Origin: Lacrimispora xylanolytica
Lineage (GTDB): Bacteria > Bacillota > Clostridia > Lachnospirales > Lachnospiraceae
Direction of reading: 5' to 3'
DNA length: 64,000 bases
Assembly: GCF_026723765.1 (NCBI RefSeq)
Contig: NZ_CP113524.1
Location: 3,953,001-4,017,000 of the forward strand
The notes under the pieces were generated by a model that did no database searches, was not told the DNA's origin, and worked only from the letters and a program-made list of their open reading frames with translations. This document shows, one piece after another, positions 43,167-53,219 of the stretch. Position 1 is the stretch's first letter. Each line of letters opens with the position of its first letter. The translations under genes were made by a program, and so were the position numbers.

Positions 43167-44303
43167 TTAATAATTTCCTAAAATTCTTACATTGCGCCCT
43201 TCCTCACTAATGCCCTTTAACGCATTCTGAATGGATGCATGGCTTAAATTCCCTTCAATATCTACAAAGAACCGATACTCCCAGTTTCTGCCCGGGACTG
43301 GTCTGGATTCAATCATAAACATATTGACTCCGTTATAGATAAAATTACTTAAAATATTATAGAGGGAACCGCTCTTATGTGGAAGCTCAAAGCTTAAGCT
43401 TATCTTTCCTGCCTCTTCCTGGTATACTGCTTCCCTGGAAAGAATGATAAACCGGGTGGTATTATTTTTATTGGTGTTTACCTGGGTTCTTAATACCTTA
43501 AGTCCATAAAGCTCTCCAGCCGTCTCACTGGCTACGGCTGCCTGGGAAAGGTCTCCTTCTAAAATGACTTTCTTTGCCGCCACAGCTGTATTTTCAACGC
43601 TGATCTGTTTCCAGCTACGGTTTGAATTCAGAAATTCCTGGCACTGCATCAATGCCTGAGGGTGAGAAAATACGGTCCTGATATCCTTTTCCTCCGCTCC
43701 CGGCAACCCTAACAGCGCATGATTCACGGTTAAAAAGGTTTCAGCCACAATGTAGTTTTCGTATTTCATTAACAGATCGTAATTATCCGTCACAGCACCT
43801 GCAGAGGAATTCTCAATGGGAAGTACGGCATAATCAGCATTCCCAAGCTCCACTTCTTTCATGGCATCATCCCATGTGGTTACATGGTACAGGCTGGCCT
43901 CATTTCCAAAATAATTTAAGGCTGCCCCATGGCTGTAAGCACCTTCCACTCCCTGATATACCACTCTTACTCCGTTTAGCTTTAAATTCTTTACCGGCTG
44001 AAAGGAATGATTGGCCTTAAGCCCGTTTTCAGCCATTTGTTTATACTGATAATTCCGGCTGATGGTCATCATCTGGGTGAAAAGCTCTCTGACAGCCTGC
44101 TTTAAGAACTCCCCTTCCACCATTCCAGTCACGGAGTCTATCTTCTGCTGTTCCCGCTCTCCGTCATAGACCGGCTTTCCAGTACCGATCTTAAATTCTG
44201 CCACTTCCCTGCATAGCTCCATGCGCTTCTCAAAAAGGGCTACCATCTCCTGGTCAATTCCGTCCAGCTGTTTTCTGATTTCCTGCAAGTCTAAATTCTT
44301 CAT
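43167..44303 (-). CDS. pheA: Bifunctional chorismate mutase / prephenate dehydratase
   Basis: This makes phenylpyruvate from chorismate in phenylalanine synthesis. The 378 residues hold an AroQ-type mutase (about 1-90, LQEIRKQLDGIDQEMVALFEKRMELC), the dehydratase (about 110-290, GVEGAYSHGAALNYFG, IENSSAGAV, NNTTRFIIL with the catalytic Thr-Arg-Phe), and an ACT regulatory domain with the Phe-binding ESRP. The more usual GALV of the ACT site is KSGSLY here. It follows plsC by 16 bp. Confidence 0.95.
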   Translation of the reverse strand: MKNLDLQEIRKQLDGIDQEMVALFEKRMELCREVAEFKIGTGKPVYDGEREQQKIDSVTGMVEGEFLKQAVRELFTQMMTISRNYQYKQMAENGLKANHSFQPVKNLKLNGVRVVYQGVEGAYSHGAALNYFGNEASLYHVTTWDDAMKEVELGNADYAVLPIENSSAGAVTDNYDLLMKYENYIVAETFLTVNHALLGLPGAEEKDIRTVFSHPQALMQCQEFLNSNRSWKQISVENTAVAAKKVILEGDLSQAAVASETAGELYGLKVLRTQVNTNKNNTTRFIILSREAVYQEEAGKISLSFELPHKSGSLYNILSNFIYNGVNMFMIESRPVPGRNWEYRFFVDIEGNLSHASIQNALKGISEEGRNVRILGNY

Positions 44304-44319
44304 AGGTCTTATTTTCCCT

Positions 44320-45087
44320 TTATCCGTTGTATGATGATTCCTGGCTGCTATCTTGTCCCAACTGTTCCCTTATCATATCCTTAATTCGTTTTTCCGCATA
44401 GGCTCCCGGAAACTTACGAAGCTCAGGCTCCAGCTCCTTTAAATAGATTGGTTTTCCAAAGGTAATGGTCACCTTAGACGGCCGGATAAAAGGAAGGTGC
44501 TGTTCAAAAACCTCCGCAGTTCCGGTCATTGCTACGGGGATCACTGGACAGCCGCTTTTCTCAGCTATTTTAAGACTTCCTTCCTTAAAGGACAGAAGTT
44601 CCGTGGGATCTTCATTTTTATTTCTGGTTCCTTCGGGAAAAATCCATACCGATACACCATGTTTCACTTGTTCGATTCCTGTGAGAATGGTTTTTAAGCC
44701 CTCCTTCACATTCTTCCGGTCAAGAAATAAGCAGTTCACATACTTCATCCAGGTTGAGAGGAGCGGTATTTTTTCCATCTCCTTTTTAGCTACAAAACCC
44801 ATAAGGCCCGGAACCGTTACATAGCCTACCAGAATATCAAAATAACTTCTGTGATTTCCCACATAGAGAACGGCACGGTCCGTTGGAATATTTTCTTTTC
44901 CATTAACAGTAACCTTCACACCTGCCATAAAGAGAAGTGCTTTAAAAACTCCCCGCACCACTGCAATACTCTGCTCATCTCTTAAGCGGGGATTCTTCTT
45001 TCCTGTCATCCACTCAAAAAGGATTACCGGAATACTGAAAATCAAAAATAATATGACTGTTGCTGCTACTAAAATAAAACGTATCAT
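44320..45087 (-). CDS. plsC: 1-acyl-sn-glycerol-3-phosphate acyltransferase
   Basis: PlsC adds the second acyl chain to lysophosphatidic acid in phospholipid synthesis. The 255-residue membrane enzyme has an N-terminal hydrophobic helix, the catalytic HX4D (NHRSYFD) and the glycerol-phosphate motif FPEGTRNKNEDP. The start was moved to the ATG preceded by TGGAGG; the ATG seven codons upstream lies ahead of that site. Confidence 0.93.
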   Translation of the reverse strand: MIRFILVAATVILFLIFSIPVILFEWMTGKKNPRLRDEQSIAVVRGVFKALLFMAGVKVTVNGKENIPTDRAVLYVGNHRSYFDILVGYVTVPGLMGFVAKKEMEKIPLLSTWMKYVNCLFLDRKNVKEGLKTILTGIEQVKHGVSVWIFPEGTRNKNEDPTELLSFKEGSLKIAEKSGCPVIPVAMTGTAEVFEQHLPFIRPSKVTITFGKPIYLKELEPELRKFPGAYAEKRIKDMIREQLGQDSSQESSYNG

Positions 45088-45141
45088 AGATCTCGTCCTC
45101 CATTTCATCTATTATATAAAATGGTGACTTTAATTACAATA

Positions 45142-45612
45142 CTACCTCCCTCTCTTTTTTGTGATTTGTTCAAACAACAGTCCTGTGAAAAACCACAGCG
45201 GTGCAAAATCCAGGCGGATCAGACCGTCAATATTGGTGTTTCGTCCTGTATAATCCCATGGACACATTCCAGTGCTCCTTAAAAATGTCCCTGCGATATA
45301 TTCCGCCACAAAAATAAGAACCATATAAAGGAATCCATGCCGGATCGCCAGATCTGCAGGCTTTGCAGAAAGTCTCTGCCCCGGGCTCACCCACTGGTCA
45401 ATGATACCTCCAATTGGCCCGAGAAGTGCTCCTAAGCCATAAATTGGGAACATTAACAGAGAAGTCTGCCCCATGAGCCGCCAGTCATGGCGTAATATAG
45501 ATTCCGTCGAGGTAAAAATAACCTCCAGGCACCAGCCTGTCACTCCGCATTTGCAGAAGTTGATGGGTAATTGTTTAATATCGATTTTTGTTAGTGTCTT
45601 CATAATCTTCAT
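45142..45612 (-). CDS. CmpB-like multispanning membrane protein
   Basis: This is a 156-residue protein resembling the putative ABC-transporter type IV / CmpB family: CGVTGWCLEVIF and WRLMGQTSLLMFPIYGLGALLGPI near the start and CPWDYTGRNTNIDGLIRLDFAPLWFFTGLLFE near the end. About four hydrophobic segments. No ATP-binding partner is nearby, and the transporter label for this family is unproven. No strong ribosome site marks the start, so an ATG three codons in is equally possible. Confidence 0.75.
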   Translation of the reverse strand: MKIMKTLTKIDIKQLPINFCKCGVTGWCLEVIFTSTESILRHDWRLMGQTSLLMFPIYGLGALLGPIGGIIDQWVSPGQRLSAKPADLAIRHGFLYMVLIFVAEYIAGTFLRSTGMCPWDYTGRNTNIDGLIRLDFAPLWFFTGLLFEQITKKRGR

Positions 45613-45656
45613 TATGCGCCGGATCTTTTAAAATTATGTTCGGCGAAAAATGAATT

Positions 45657-47168
45657 CTATAAAAGAGGAGACAAAAGTCTGCTGCCCTGTTCCTTAATCC
45701 GGATAAAGATACTTCTTTCTCCATAGCTTTCTCTTGTGATTTCCTTGCACACCTTAAGATCTTCTATAAACAGTGCCTCCAGCTTCTTCGATGTCTCTTC
45801 ATCATAAATGACTGCATTGACTTCAAAATTAAGCTCAAAGCTTCTGATATCCATATTAGCCGTTCCAAAGGAACTGACCTTTCCATCGGTCATCACCCCT
45901 TTTGCATGAAGGAAACCATTTTCATAGGTATAGCATTTGGCTCCTGCCGAAAGGAGGTCCCCTACATAGGAATAAGAAGCCCAGTAAACAAACGGATGGT
46001 CTGGTTTGCAGGGTATCATAAGTCTTACATCAACCCCAGATCTGGCTGCAATAATCAGAGCAGAAAGTACTGCATCATCGGGAACAAAGTAGGGAGTCTG
46101 AATATAGATATGGTCCTTTGCCTTTGAAAACAACCGAATATAATTATCCCTGATCTGTCTGTTTCCTGCATCAGGGCCGCTGGCTATGATCTGAATTCCA
46201 AGCTTTTTCTTTTCCCTGCTTAAATCAACCACACCAAGACATTCTAAGCAGTTACCGTCATCACTTTCACAAAAATACCTCATGTGCTTAAACAGATTTT
46301 CCCCTGCTGCATAATTCCAGTCCAGGGCAAACCGAATCTGAAGGCTTAAAACAGAACCGCCGCTTAGCTTCAAATGAGTATCCCGCCAATAGCCGAATTT
46401 AACGTCTTTGGAAATATATTCCCGCCCGATGTTAAAGCCTCCCACGTAGCCAACTCTGTTATCTATAATTACGATTTTCCTATGATTTCTATAGTTGACC
46501 CGAAGCTGCAGACGTCCCATAATAGGAGGGAAAAAGATTCCCACTTTAACGCCATTATCCTTAAGGATCTTCCATTTGGATTTTCCCATAAAACGACCGC
46601 CCATTCCGTCGCAGAGGATTCGAACCTCAACCCCTGCCTTTGCCCGCTCAATGAGAATGGGGATGATGGAATCAAACACTTCATCATCCTTTATGATATA
46701 ATATTGGAGATGAATAAAGTGGGTGGCACGGGAAAGCTCCATTCTTAAATCACTGAATTTTTCTTCTCCGTCTGTAAATATGGTGACCTCATTATCCACG
46801 GTAAGAACAGAACCAGAGGTCTCTAAATTATAATACACCAAATCCGAATAATCACGGGATAAGGAGGTTACCAGACTCATATCATTGTTTCTTAAAAATT
46901 CTTCCTGGTTCTTTATGGAATACCGCATTCTATCCTCAATCTCTTTTACACGGAACATCTTATTCTTTCGCATATCCTGGCCCAAAAGAAGATAAAAAAG
47001 AATTCCAAATACGGGAATAAAATAAAGGGCAAGAAGCCACGTCCACACTGCCTTTGGATCTCTGCGCTGAAAAAAGACTATAATGATGGAAAGAACCAGA
47101 TTAATATAGATTAAATGCGTCATCATCCACTTCCACACTTCCACTGCCTGCATTCCTATGGTCTGCAT
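45657..47168 (-). CDS. cls: Cardiolipin synthase
   Basis: This membrane enzyme joins two phosphatidylglycerols into cardiolipin. The 503 residues begin with two helices (about 15-60, including the typical RRDPKAVWTWLLALYFIPVFGILFYLLLGQD) and contain two phospholipase-D HKD motifs: NYRNHRKIVIIDNRVGYVGG and FLHAKGVMTDGKVSSFGTANMD. The ending, with SRLLSPLL, is typical of the family. Confidence 0.95.
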   Translation of the reverse strand: MQTIGMQAVEVWKWMMTHLIYINLVLSIIIVFFQRRDPKAVWTWLLALYFIPVFGILFYLLLGQDMRKNKMFRVKEIEDRMRYSIKNQEEFLRNNDMSLVTSLSRDYSDLVYYNLETSGSVLTVDNEVTIFTDGEEKFSDLRMELSRATHFIHLQYYIIKDDEVFDSIIPILIERAKAGVEVRILCDGMGGRFMGKSKWKILKDNGVKVGIFFPPIMGRLQLRVNYRNHRKIVIIDNRVGYVGGFNIGREYISKDVKFGYWRDTHLKLSGGSVLSLQIRFALDWNYAAGENLFKHMRYFCESDDGNCLECLGVVDLSREKKKLGIQIIASGPDAGNRQIRDNYIRLFSKAKDHIYIQTPYFVPDDAVLSALIIAARSGVDVRLMIPCKPDHPFVYWASYSYVGDLLSAGAKCYTYENGFLHAKGVMTDGKVSSFGTANMDIRSFELNFEVNAVIYDEETSKKLEALFIEDLKVCKEITRESYGERSIFIRIKEQGSRLLSPLL

Positions 47169-47199
47169 GAAAATCCCTCCTGTCTAAATGGTTTTTTCC

Positions 47200-47228
47200 A
47201 AAAAGGGCCACCGCATCAGCGACGACCC
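47200..47228 (-). terminator. Terminator between the DUF4250 gene and cls
   Basis: On the minus strand GGGTCGTCGC and GCGGTGGCCC pair over 10 positions (several G-U) with a 4-base loop, followed by five Ts. Confidence 0.65.
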
Positions 47229-47259
47229 AAAGCTTTTCCCTTACGGGAAAAATCCCAGT

Positions 47260-47439
47260 TTATATAAATTGATTTTTCTCTCTATTATAATGATAATCTA
47301 TGGAACTTAAAGTATGGATAATATCCTCTTCCTTAATTCCAAGACTCTGACAGCAATCCTTTAACGAGGGATAAAAGTCTCTTAACTGAGTGTTCATATA
47401 GCTTAATAAGATAACCGGGTCCTTTGGTATATTAGTCAT
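47260..47439 (-). CDS. DUF4250 family small protein
   Basis: This is a 59-residue protein beginning MTNIPKDPVILLSYMNTQLRD, the clear signature of DUF4250, a family confined largely to Clostridia and of unknown function. No membrane segment. AGGAGA sits six bases before the ATG. It is too short for common ORF cut-offs and was found by reading the gap between cls and the asparaginase gene. It has its own terminator, so it is probably transcribed alone. Confidence 0.85.
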   Translation of the reverse strand: MTNIPKDPVILLSYMNTQLRDFYPSLKDCCQSLGIKEEDIIHTLSSIDYHYNREKNQFI

Positions 47440-47528
47440 GAATTTTCTCCTGCCTCTTAATTATATATGATTTTAGCATAGTTATCCTTACTTTTCAATA
47501 AATGGCCTGTACGAATGGAAAAAGAAGT

Positions 47529-47536
47529 GCTACAAT
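47529..47536 (+). promoter_or_regulatory. Extended -10 promoter for the asparaginase gene
   Basis: TGCTACAAT (TGnTACAAT, -10 at 47531-47536) lies about 32 bp ahead of the start. No clear -35. Confidence 0.5.
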
Positions 47537-47567
47537 CTTGTTCAGAATCTTGCAGGAGGTAATCTCA

Positions 47568-48572
47568 ATGAAAAAAATACTAATGCTGGGCACAGGTGGA
47601 ACCATAGCCTGTAAGCGAGGCGATTCCGGACTAAAACCCCTTTTAACTTCCAATGAGCTGCTCTCATACGTTCCGGATGCCAAAGAATTCTGCCAGGCCG
47701 ACAGCCTGCAAATTTTAAATATCGACAGTACCAACATGCAGCCCAAGCACTGGCTCATTATCTCGAAAGCCATTGAAAGTCATTACGAGGACTACGACGG
47801 TTTTGTAATCTGCCACGGCACTGACACCATGGCTTATACCGCGGCTGCTTTGTCTTATATGATTCAAAATTCTCAAAAGCCCATTGTAATTACCGGTGCA
47901 CAAAAGCCCATAGATATGGAAAATACAGACGCCCGCACCAACCTTTTCGACAGCCTCCGTTTTGCAAGCGATGACAGAGCCCACGGGGTGACCATTGTTT
48001 TTGACGGCAAAGCCATAGCCGGAACCAGAGGCAAAAAGGTGAGAACCAAAAGCTATAACGCTTTCTCAAGCATCAACTTTCCGTATATTGCGACCATTCA
48101 GGATGGCCATGTTATATTTTACCTTGATGACAAAAAAACATACTCCGGCAAGCTCCATTTTTTTCATGATTTGAATCCAAATGTGGCTCTTATGAAGCTG
48201 ATCCCTTCCATGGGCGCCCATGTCCTTGATTATATGGCAGAGCATTATGATGCCGTTATCATTGAATCCTTTGGTGTCGGCGGCCTTCCCTCCTATGATT
48301 CCGGTGATTTTTATAATGCCATTGAAAAATGGATCTCTCTTGGGAAAACAGTTGTCATGACCACCCAGGTGACCAATGAAGGCAGCAATATGTCCGTATA
48401 CGAGGTGGGACATTCTATAAAGAAGGAATTCGGGCTTTTAGAGGCTTATGATATGACTCTGGAAGCAACGGTTACTAAGCTTATGTGGATTCTTGGCCAG
48501 ACAGAGGACCAGAAGAAGATTCGTGAAATGTTTTACCAGACGGTTAACAGGGATATTCTTTGGAAATCTTAA
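47568..48572 (+). CDS. L-asparaginase, cytosolic (type I-like)
   Basis: This hydrolyses asparagine to aspartate and ammonia. The 334 residues carry both active-site threonine blocks, LGTGGTIACK near the N terminus and CHGTDTMAYTAAAL, plus VITGAQKP and the DSLRFA region. There is no signal peptide, so it is intracellular. AGGAGG precedes the ATG by eight bases; the longer frame to 47502 crosses the promoter and is not used. Confidence 0.92.
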   Translation: MKKILMLGTGGTIACKRGDSGLKPLLTSNELLSYVPDAKEFCQADSLQILNIDSTNMQPKHWLIISKAIESHYEDYDGFVICHGTDTMAYTAAALSYMIQNSQKPIVITGAQKPIDMENTDARTNLFDSLRFASDDRAHGVTIVFDGKAIAGTRGKKVRTKSYNAFSSINFPYIATIQDGHVIFYLDDKKTYSGKLHFFHDLNPNVALMKLIPSMGAHVLDYMAEHYDAVIIESFGVGGLPSYDSGDFYNAIEKWISLGKTVVMTTQVTNEGSNMSVYEVGHSIKKEFGLLEAYDMTLEATVTKLMWILGQTEDQKKIREMFYQTVNRDILWKS

Positions 48573-48635
48573 ACGAGGTACACATGCGCACGCACGCCTT
48601 CCCATGTTTCGGTATGAAGGACATAGATATGAAAT

Positions 48636-48682
48636 TACCCCTATACAGGACCTTTAAAATTATTGGTCCTATATAGGGGTAA
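48636..48682. terminator. Hairpin between asparaginase and clpB genes
   Basis: Arms CCCCTATA/TATAGGGG and AGGACC/GGTCCT with an A/T-rich loop. It lies between convergent gene ends and probably stops both; the T-tracts are imperfect. Confidence 0.6.
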
Positions 48683-48702
48683 GATTTTATGGAAGTGTTT
48701 GA

Positions 48703-51291
48703 CTATTCCAAGTAAGCAATTAGCTTGCTGCCATCCTCAGAGGCGTCAACTACGATGAGATCACCCGCTTTTATCTCGTCACCAAGAATTATTTTAGCTG
48801 CCAGTGTCTCCACGTGTTTTTGGAGATACCGTTTTAATGGACGGGCTCCGTATGCTGGGTCATACCCCTGATCGACTACGATATCTTTTGCAGAATCTGT
48901 AAGTTCAATTTTTAGTTCACGATCCTGTAACCGTTTATTTAAATCCATCATGAGCAGATCAATGATTCCGGTAATATTTTCCTTGCTCAAAGGCTTAAAC
49001 AGAATGATCTCATCCAGACGGTTTAAGAACTCCGGACGGAAATGACTTCTTAGATCATTCATTACCATTGCTTCTGCATTTCCCATGATTTCTCCATTTT
49101 CATCAATTCCGGAAAGGAGATACTGGGATCCGATATTGGAAGTCATGATGATAATGGTGTTCTTAAAGTCTACCGTCTTTCCTGTGGAATCTGTGATACG
49201 GCCATCGTCTAATACCTGTAAAAGTACATTGAATACATCGGGGTGAGCCTTTTCCACCTCATCAAACAATACCACAGAATAAGGTTTTCTGCGCACAGCT
49301 TCCGTCAGCTGGCCTCCCTCATCATAGCCTACATATCCAGGAGGAGCTCCAATCAAACGGGATACGGAATGCTTTTCCATATATTCGCTCATATCAATTC
49401 TGACAATGTTGTTTTCATCATCAAATAAGCTCTCAGCCAATGCCTTTGCAAGCTCTGTCTTACCAACTCCCGTAGGTCCCAAAAACAGGAAGGAACCAAT
49501 GGGCTTTGTGGGATCTTTAATTCCAGCTTTGGAACGGATGATTGCCTCCGTCACTTTAATTACTGCCTCTTCCTGGCCGATGACACGTTTATGAAGCTCG
49601 TTATCCAGATGAAGCGTCTTGTTTCTCTCACTTTCCGTCAGCCTGGATACTGGAATCCCAGTCCATTTGGATACGATTCTTGAAATCTCTTCTTCTGTCA
49701 CATTTTCATGAACAAGACTGAGGTCCTGATTTTTTACCCGCTCTTCCTCCTCTTCCAAAGCTTTTTGAAGCTGTGGAAGCTTTCCATACTGAAGCTCTGC
49801 AGCCCGGTTTAGATCATATTTTTGCTGGGCATCCTGAATCTCACGGTTTAAGCTTTCAATTTCTTCCCTTAATGAGGATAAACGGTCTACGGAAGCTTTT
49901 TCATTTTCCCACTGAGCCTTCTGAGATGCAAATTCATCATGAAGTTCAGCAAGTTCTTTTTGAAGCTCAGATAATCGGTCCTGGCTTAATCGATCGGTTT
50001 CTTTTTTGAGAGCTGCCTCCTCGATTTCCATCTGCATGATTCTTCTGGATAACTGATCAAGCTCTGCTGGCATGGAATCAAGCTCTGTCTTAATCATGGC
50101 ACAGGCTTCATCCACCAGATCAATGGCTTTATCCGGCAAAAACCGCTCACTGATATACCGGTCAGATAAGGTAGCAGCTGAAACAAGGGCAGAGTCTGTG
50201 ATCTTCACCCCATGGTAGACCTCATACCTTTCTTTTAACCCTCTTAAAATAGAAATGGTATCCTCGACCGTAGGCTCATCTACCATGACCGGCTGGAACC
50301 GCCGCTCCAGAGCCGGATCCTTTTCCACGTACTGACGGTATTCGTCAAGGGTCGTAGCTCCAATACAATGCAGCTCTCCTCTGGCCAGCATTGGCTTTAA
50401 CATGTTTCCTGCATCCATAGAACCTTCTGTTTTACCGGCTCCCACAATGGTGTGAAGCTCATCAATAAAAAGAACAATCTGTCCATCGCTCTTTTTCACT
50501 TCGTCAAGTACAGCCTTTAGACGCTCCTCAAATTCGCCTCTGTATTTAGCACCTGCAAGCAAAGCACCCATATCCAGTGCAAACAGTTTTTTATCCTTTA
50601 ATCCTTCCGGTACATCACCCCGCACAATTCTCTGGGCAAGCCCCTCTACCACTGCAGTCTTACCAACTCCAGGCTCACCAATCAGAACCGGATTGTTTTT
50701 TGTCTTTCTTGATAAAATACGGACTACATTTCGAATCTCGCTGTCCCTGCCAATGACAGGATCCAGTTTCTGATCCCTTGCCCGCTCTACCATGTCATAC
50801 CCATATTTATTAAGGGTATCGTAGGTGGATTCGGGATTATCGCTCACCACCCGCTGGTTTCCCCTGACAGTGGAAAGCGCCTGTAAAAAGCTTTCCCTAG
50901 TAATTGCGTAACTTCTTAACAGCTCTTTCACCGCTCTTGATGGCAGCTTTAAAATGGCAAGGAATAAATGCTCGACTGAGACATATTCATCTCCCATTCC
51001 CTTTGCCTCATCCTCAGCACTGATTAAAACCTTATTTAAATCATTGCTGATATAGAGCTGACCTCCGCTAACTTTAGGAAGCTTTTGAATCGCTTGAACC
51101 GTCTCATTTAAAAACTGTTCTTTTTGTATGTTCATTTTCGTAATAAGCTTTAAGATCAGGCTGTCTTCAATGGTAAGAAGGCTGTAGAGCAAATGCTCCT
51201 GCTCGATTTGCTGGTTTCCATATTCGTAGGCAAGCTTCTCGCAGCTTTGTACCGCTTCCATGGATTTTTGTGTGAATTTATTAATGTTCAT
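48703..51291 (-). CDS. clpB: ATP-dependent disaggregase ClpB
   Basis: ClpB is a hexameric AAA+ protein that pulls apart aggregated proteins with DnaK. The 862 residues have the Clp N-domain (about 1-145), NBD1 with [21 protein letters not shown], the coiled-coil middle domain (about 405-525), and NBD2 with [16 protein letters not shown] and the arginine-finger region. The start is the ATG eight bases after GAGGAGG; the frame upstream has no site. A strong promoter lies upstream. I saw no CIRCE or CtsR box near it. Confidence 0.96.
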   Translation of the reverse strand: MNINKFTQKSMEAVQSCEKLAYEYGNQQIEQEHLLYSLLTIEDSLILKLITKMNIQKEQFLNETVQAIQKLPKVSGGQLYISNDLNKVLISAEDEAKGMGDEYVSVEHLFLAILKLPSRAVKELLRSYAITRESFLQALSTVRGNQRVVSDNPESTYDTLNKYGYDMVERARDQKLDPVIGRDSEIRNVVRILSRKTKNNPVLIGEPGVGKTAVVEGLAQRIVRGDVPEGLKDKKLFALDMGALLAGAKYRGEFEERLKAVLDEVKKSDGQIVLFIDELHTIVGAGKTEGSMDAGNMLKPMLARGELHCIGATTLDEYRQYVEKDPALERRFQPVMVDEPTVEDTISILRGLKERYEVYHGVKITDSALVSAATLSDRYISERFLPDKAIDLVDEACAMIKTELDSMPAELDQLSRRIMQMEIEEAALKKETDRLSQDRLSELQKELAELHDEFASQKAQWENEKASVDRLSSLREEIESLNREIQDAQQKYDLNRAAELQYGKLPQLQKALEEEEERVKNQDLSLVHENVTEEEISRIVSKWTGIPVSRLTESERNKTLHLDNELHKRVIGQEEAVIKVTEAIIRSKAGIKDPTKPIGSFLFLGPTGVGKTELAKALAESLFDDENNIVRIDMSEYMEKHSVSRLIGAPPGYVGYDEGGQLTEAVRRKPYSVVLFDEVEKAHPDVFNVLLQVLDDGRITDSTGKTVDFKNTIIIMTSNIGSQYLLSGIDENGEIMGNAEAMVMNDLRSHFRPEFLNRLDEIILFKPLSKENITGIIDLLMMDLNKRLQDRELKIELTDSAKDIVVDQGYDPAYGARPLKRYLQKHVETLAAKIILGDEIKAGDLIVVDASEDGSKLIAYLE

Positions 51292-51348
51292 AATAGCTTC
51301 CTCCTCTTTCCCGACATAAATAGAAGCATTGTTTTTTGTTCTATATGT

Positions 51349-51377
51349 AATATAACAGACCATTTTAAAGGTGTCAA
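51349..51377 (-). promoter_or_regulatory. Promoter for clpB
   Basis: Minus-strand TTGACA (51372-51377), 17 bp, TATATT (51349-51354); about 58 bp of leader before the start. Confidence 0.75.
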
Positions 51378-51438
51378 GATATTTTCCGCAAAAATCGAAA
51401 GGATTTCAGTCGAAAACCTTACGGTTCACTAACCTGCA

Positions 51439-51467
51439 TTGTATTTTATACTTTCATCACTTATAAT
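51439..51467 (+). promoter_or_regulatory. Promoter for the wall-binding protein gene
   Basis: TTGTAT (51439-51444), 17 bp and TATAAT (51462-51467) are divergent from the clpB promoter. Confidence 0.65.
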
Positions 51468-51515
51468 CGTAAATAATAATACTATTATTACAAAAGTCAG
51501 GAGGTTACTGTCCTT

Positions 51516-52052
51516 ATGAAAACAATTAAACGCCAGCTTATTATGCGCTCCATTGTGGCAATGACCGCCCTATTTTTATTTCTCCTTGCAGGCTCCAGCC
51601 ATACCTTGAGCTTTGCCCATACAAAGGATGAATCCGTTTATATCTCGGGCCAGTGGGTCGAGGATGAAGTGGGCTGGCGTTTTGTCAATCATTGGAATTC
51701 TTCTTCCCCAGCAGGTACCTGGGCAGAATATCAAGGATATTCCTATTATTTTATGGACAATGGATACATGGTCACCGGTTGGAAATATTTAAACAACCAC
51801 TGGTATTTCTTTAACAAAGACAAAGGCAAGCAGGAAGGCTCTATGGTAATCGGCTGGGTATACGATCCTGATTATAACGGTTGGTTCTATACCAACGAGT
51901 ATGGTATCCTGTCTACCGGCTGGCATCGTATCAGCGGATCCTGGTACTATTTTAACCAGAATCAGGACGGAGTACTCGGACTTATGGCTACCAACCGAAT
52001 GGTGGAAGGATCTTACGTGGATGCCAATGGCCGTATGAATGAGGTTCGGTGA
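51516..52052 (+). CDS. Secreted protein with choline-binding-type wall repeats
   Basis: This is a 178-residue secreted protein. After a signal peptide (about 1-33) the whole mature part consists of about four aromatic-rich cell-wall-binding repeats (WYFFNKDKG, GWFYTNEYGILSTGW, WYYFNQNQDG) of the CW_binding/choline-binding type, with no attached catalytic domain. It probably sits on teichoic or other wall glycans. The gene is alone on its strand. AGGAGG lies 11 bases before ATG, somewhat far. Confidence 0.85.
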   Translation: MKTIKRQLIMRSIVAMTALFLFLLAGSSHTLSFAHTKDESVYISGQWVEDEVGWRFVNHWNSSSPAGTWAEYQGYSYYFMDNGYMVTGWKYLNNHWYFFNKDKGKQEGSMVIGWVYDPDYNGWFYTNEYGILSTGWHRISGSWYYFNQNQDGVLGLMATNRMVEGSYVDANGRMNEVR

Positions 52053-52111
52053 TAGTCTGTTACGCAATCTGTTACGGTAGCCGAAATGAATGGGTTTCTA
52101 ATTCTATAATA

Positions 52112-52204
52112 AAAAAGACTGCTGAAAGTAAATATTTATACTGGAGCTTGCATGAAATATCTGCAATTAAGCTCTGGCATTCATATTACTTCAGCAGTCT
52201 TTTT
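52112..52204. terminator. Long compound hairpin, bidirectional terminator
   Basis: Outer arms AAAAAGACTGCTGA (52112-52125) and their exact complement (52191-52204) extend with AGTAA/TTACT and enclose a second stem GAGCTT-GCA / TGC-AATT-AAGCTC. It ends 1 bp before the stop of the oxidoreductase gene and serves both convergent genes. A loop this large is unusual; see findings. Confidence 0.65.
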
Positions 52205-52205
52205 G

Positions 52206-53183
52206 TTATTCAAATGGGTAACGTAATCCCCACTGGTTTCTAAGCTCGTCCATGATCTTCATAATATCAAGGGTCGTCTTATGAGGCATCTGCGGACATT
52301 CTGTCCAGCCATTTTTTATAGCTTCCGCACTTGCCGTAATCTGATATTCATATCCTGAGATTTGCTCAGGTCTTTCATGGGTCTCAATCACTTTTCGGTC
52401 CTTATCGTAAACCTTGATGGACTCAAAATTATTGATATTTTCAATCACCATATACCCTTTTGTTCCATAAATAATACCCTGACGGTCTGAGAGGACCTGC
52501 AAAGAGCTGTTTAAGATGGCCATTTTCCCGTCGGGATAGCAAAGTGTAATGCTGTTTTGTGCATCCACTCCGGTTTCAGTCTTTATTACACTGGATTTTA
52601 TATCTGTAACCTCATCACCAAAAATGAGAGAAGCAAAATTTAAAGTATATACGCCTACATCAAGCAGCGCACCTCCGGCAAGCTCAGGCTTTATCAGACG
52701 GGGCTTATCAGAAACCAGATAGCAGAGATTGGCCGTAAGTGTCATAGGCTCCCCGATAACACCAGAATTCAGGACCTCTTTAATGGTCTTAGCCATTGGC
52801 ATATATCGCACCCACATGGCTTCTGTAATCAGGAGCTTTTTATCTTCTGCCATAGCAATCATTTCTTCCGCCTGTGCCACATTGGCTGCAAAGGACTTTT
52901 CACAAAGAACATGCTTGCCGTTTTCCAGACATAGCTTTGCATGATTGCAATGTTCTGAATGAGGCGTTGCAATATAGACCAGCTCAATTTCCGGATCTTT
53001 TACCATCTCCTCATAAGTACCGTAAGCCTTTTTAATGGAGAAACGTTCTGCGAACTCCTGGGCTTTTTCCAAACTTCTGGAAGCAATACCAACAAGTTCA
53101 ACATCAGGCATTCTTACCATCGTATCAGCTAATACAGAGGCAATTCTTCCTGCTCCTATAATTCCAATTTTTAATGTATCCAT
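52206..53183 (-). CDS. Gfo/Idh/MocA family oxidoreductase
   Basis: This is a 325-residue NAD(P)-dependent dehydrogenase acting on a sugar or related alcohol. It has an N-terminal Rossmann fold with GIIGAGRIA (about 7-15), the catalytic EKSFAAN motif (Lys about 98), and GGALLDVGVY before the C-terminal alpha/beta domain. Closest in style to the YdgJ/dihydrodiol-dehydrogenase group. Substrate unknown; monocistronic. Confidence 0.9.
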   Translation of the reverse strand: MDTLKIGIIGAGRIASVLADTMVRMPDVELVGIASRSLEKAQEFAERFSIKKAYGTYEEMVKDPEIELVYIATPHSEHCNHAKLCLENGKHVLCEKSFAANVAQAEEMIAMAEDKKLLITEAMWVRYMPMAKTIKEVLNSGVIGEPMTLTANLCYLVSDKPRLIKPELAGGALLDVGVYTLNFASLIFGDEVTDIKSSVIKTETGVDAQNSITLCYPDGKMAILNSSLQVLSDRQGIIYGTKGYMVIENINNFESIKVYDKDRKVIETHERPEQISGYEYQITASAEAIKNGWTECPQMPHKTTLDIMKIMDELRNQWGLRYPFE

Positions 53184-53219
53184 AGCTTTGACCTCCTTGT
53201 ATTTTTAACTATACAATTG

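Noticed and set aside
48573-48700. Gene in the gap after the asparaginase gene
   Set aside because: Only the CCCCTATA hairpin and AT-rich sequence are visible.
51292-51515. CIRCE or CtsR operator at clpB
   Set aside because: Neither a TTAGCACTC/GAGTGCTAA inverted repeat nor a GGTCAAA tandem was found between the divergent genes.
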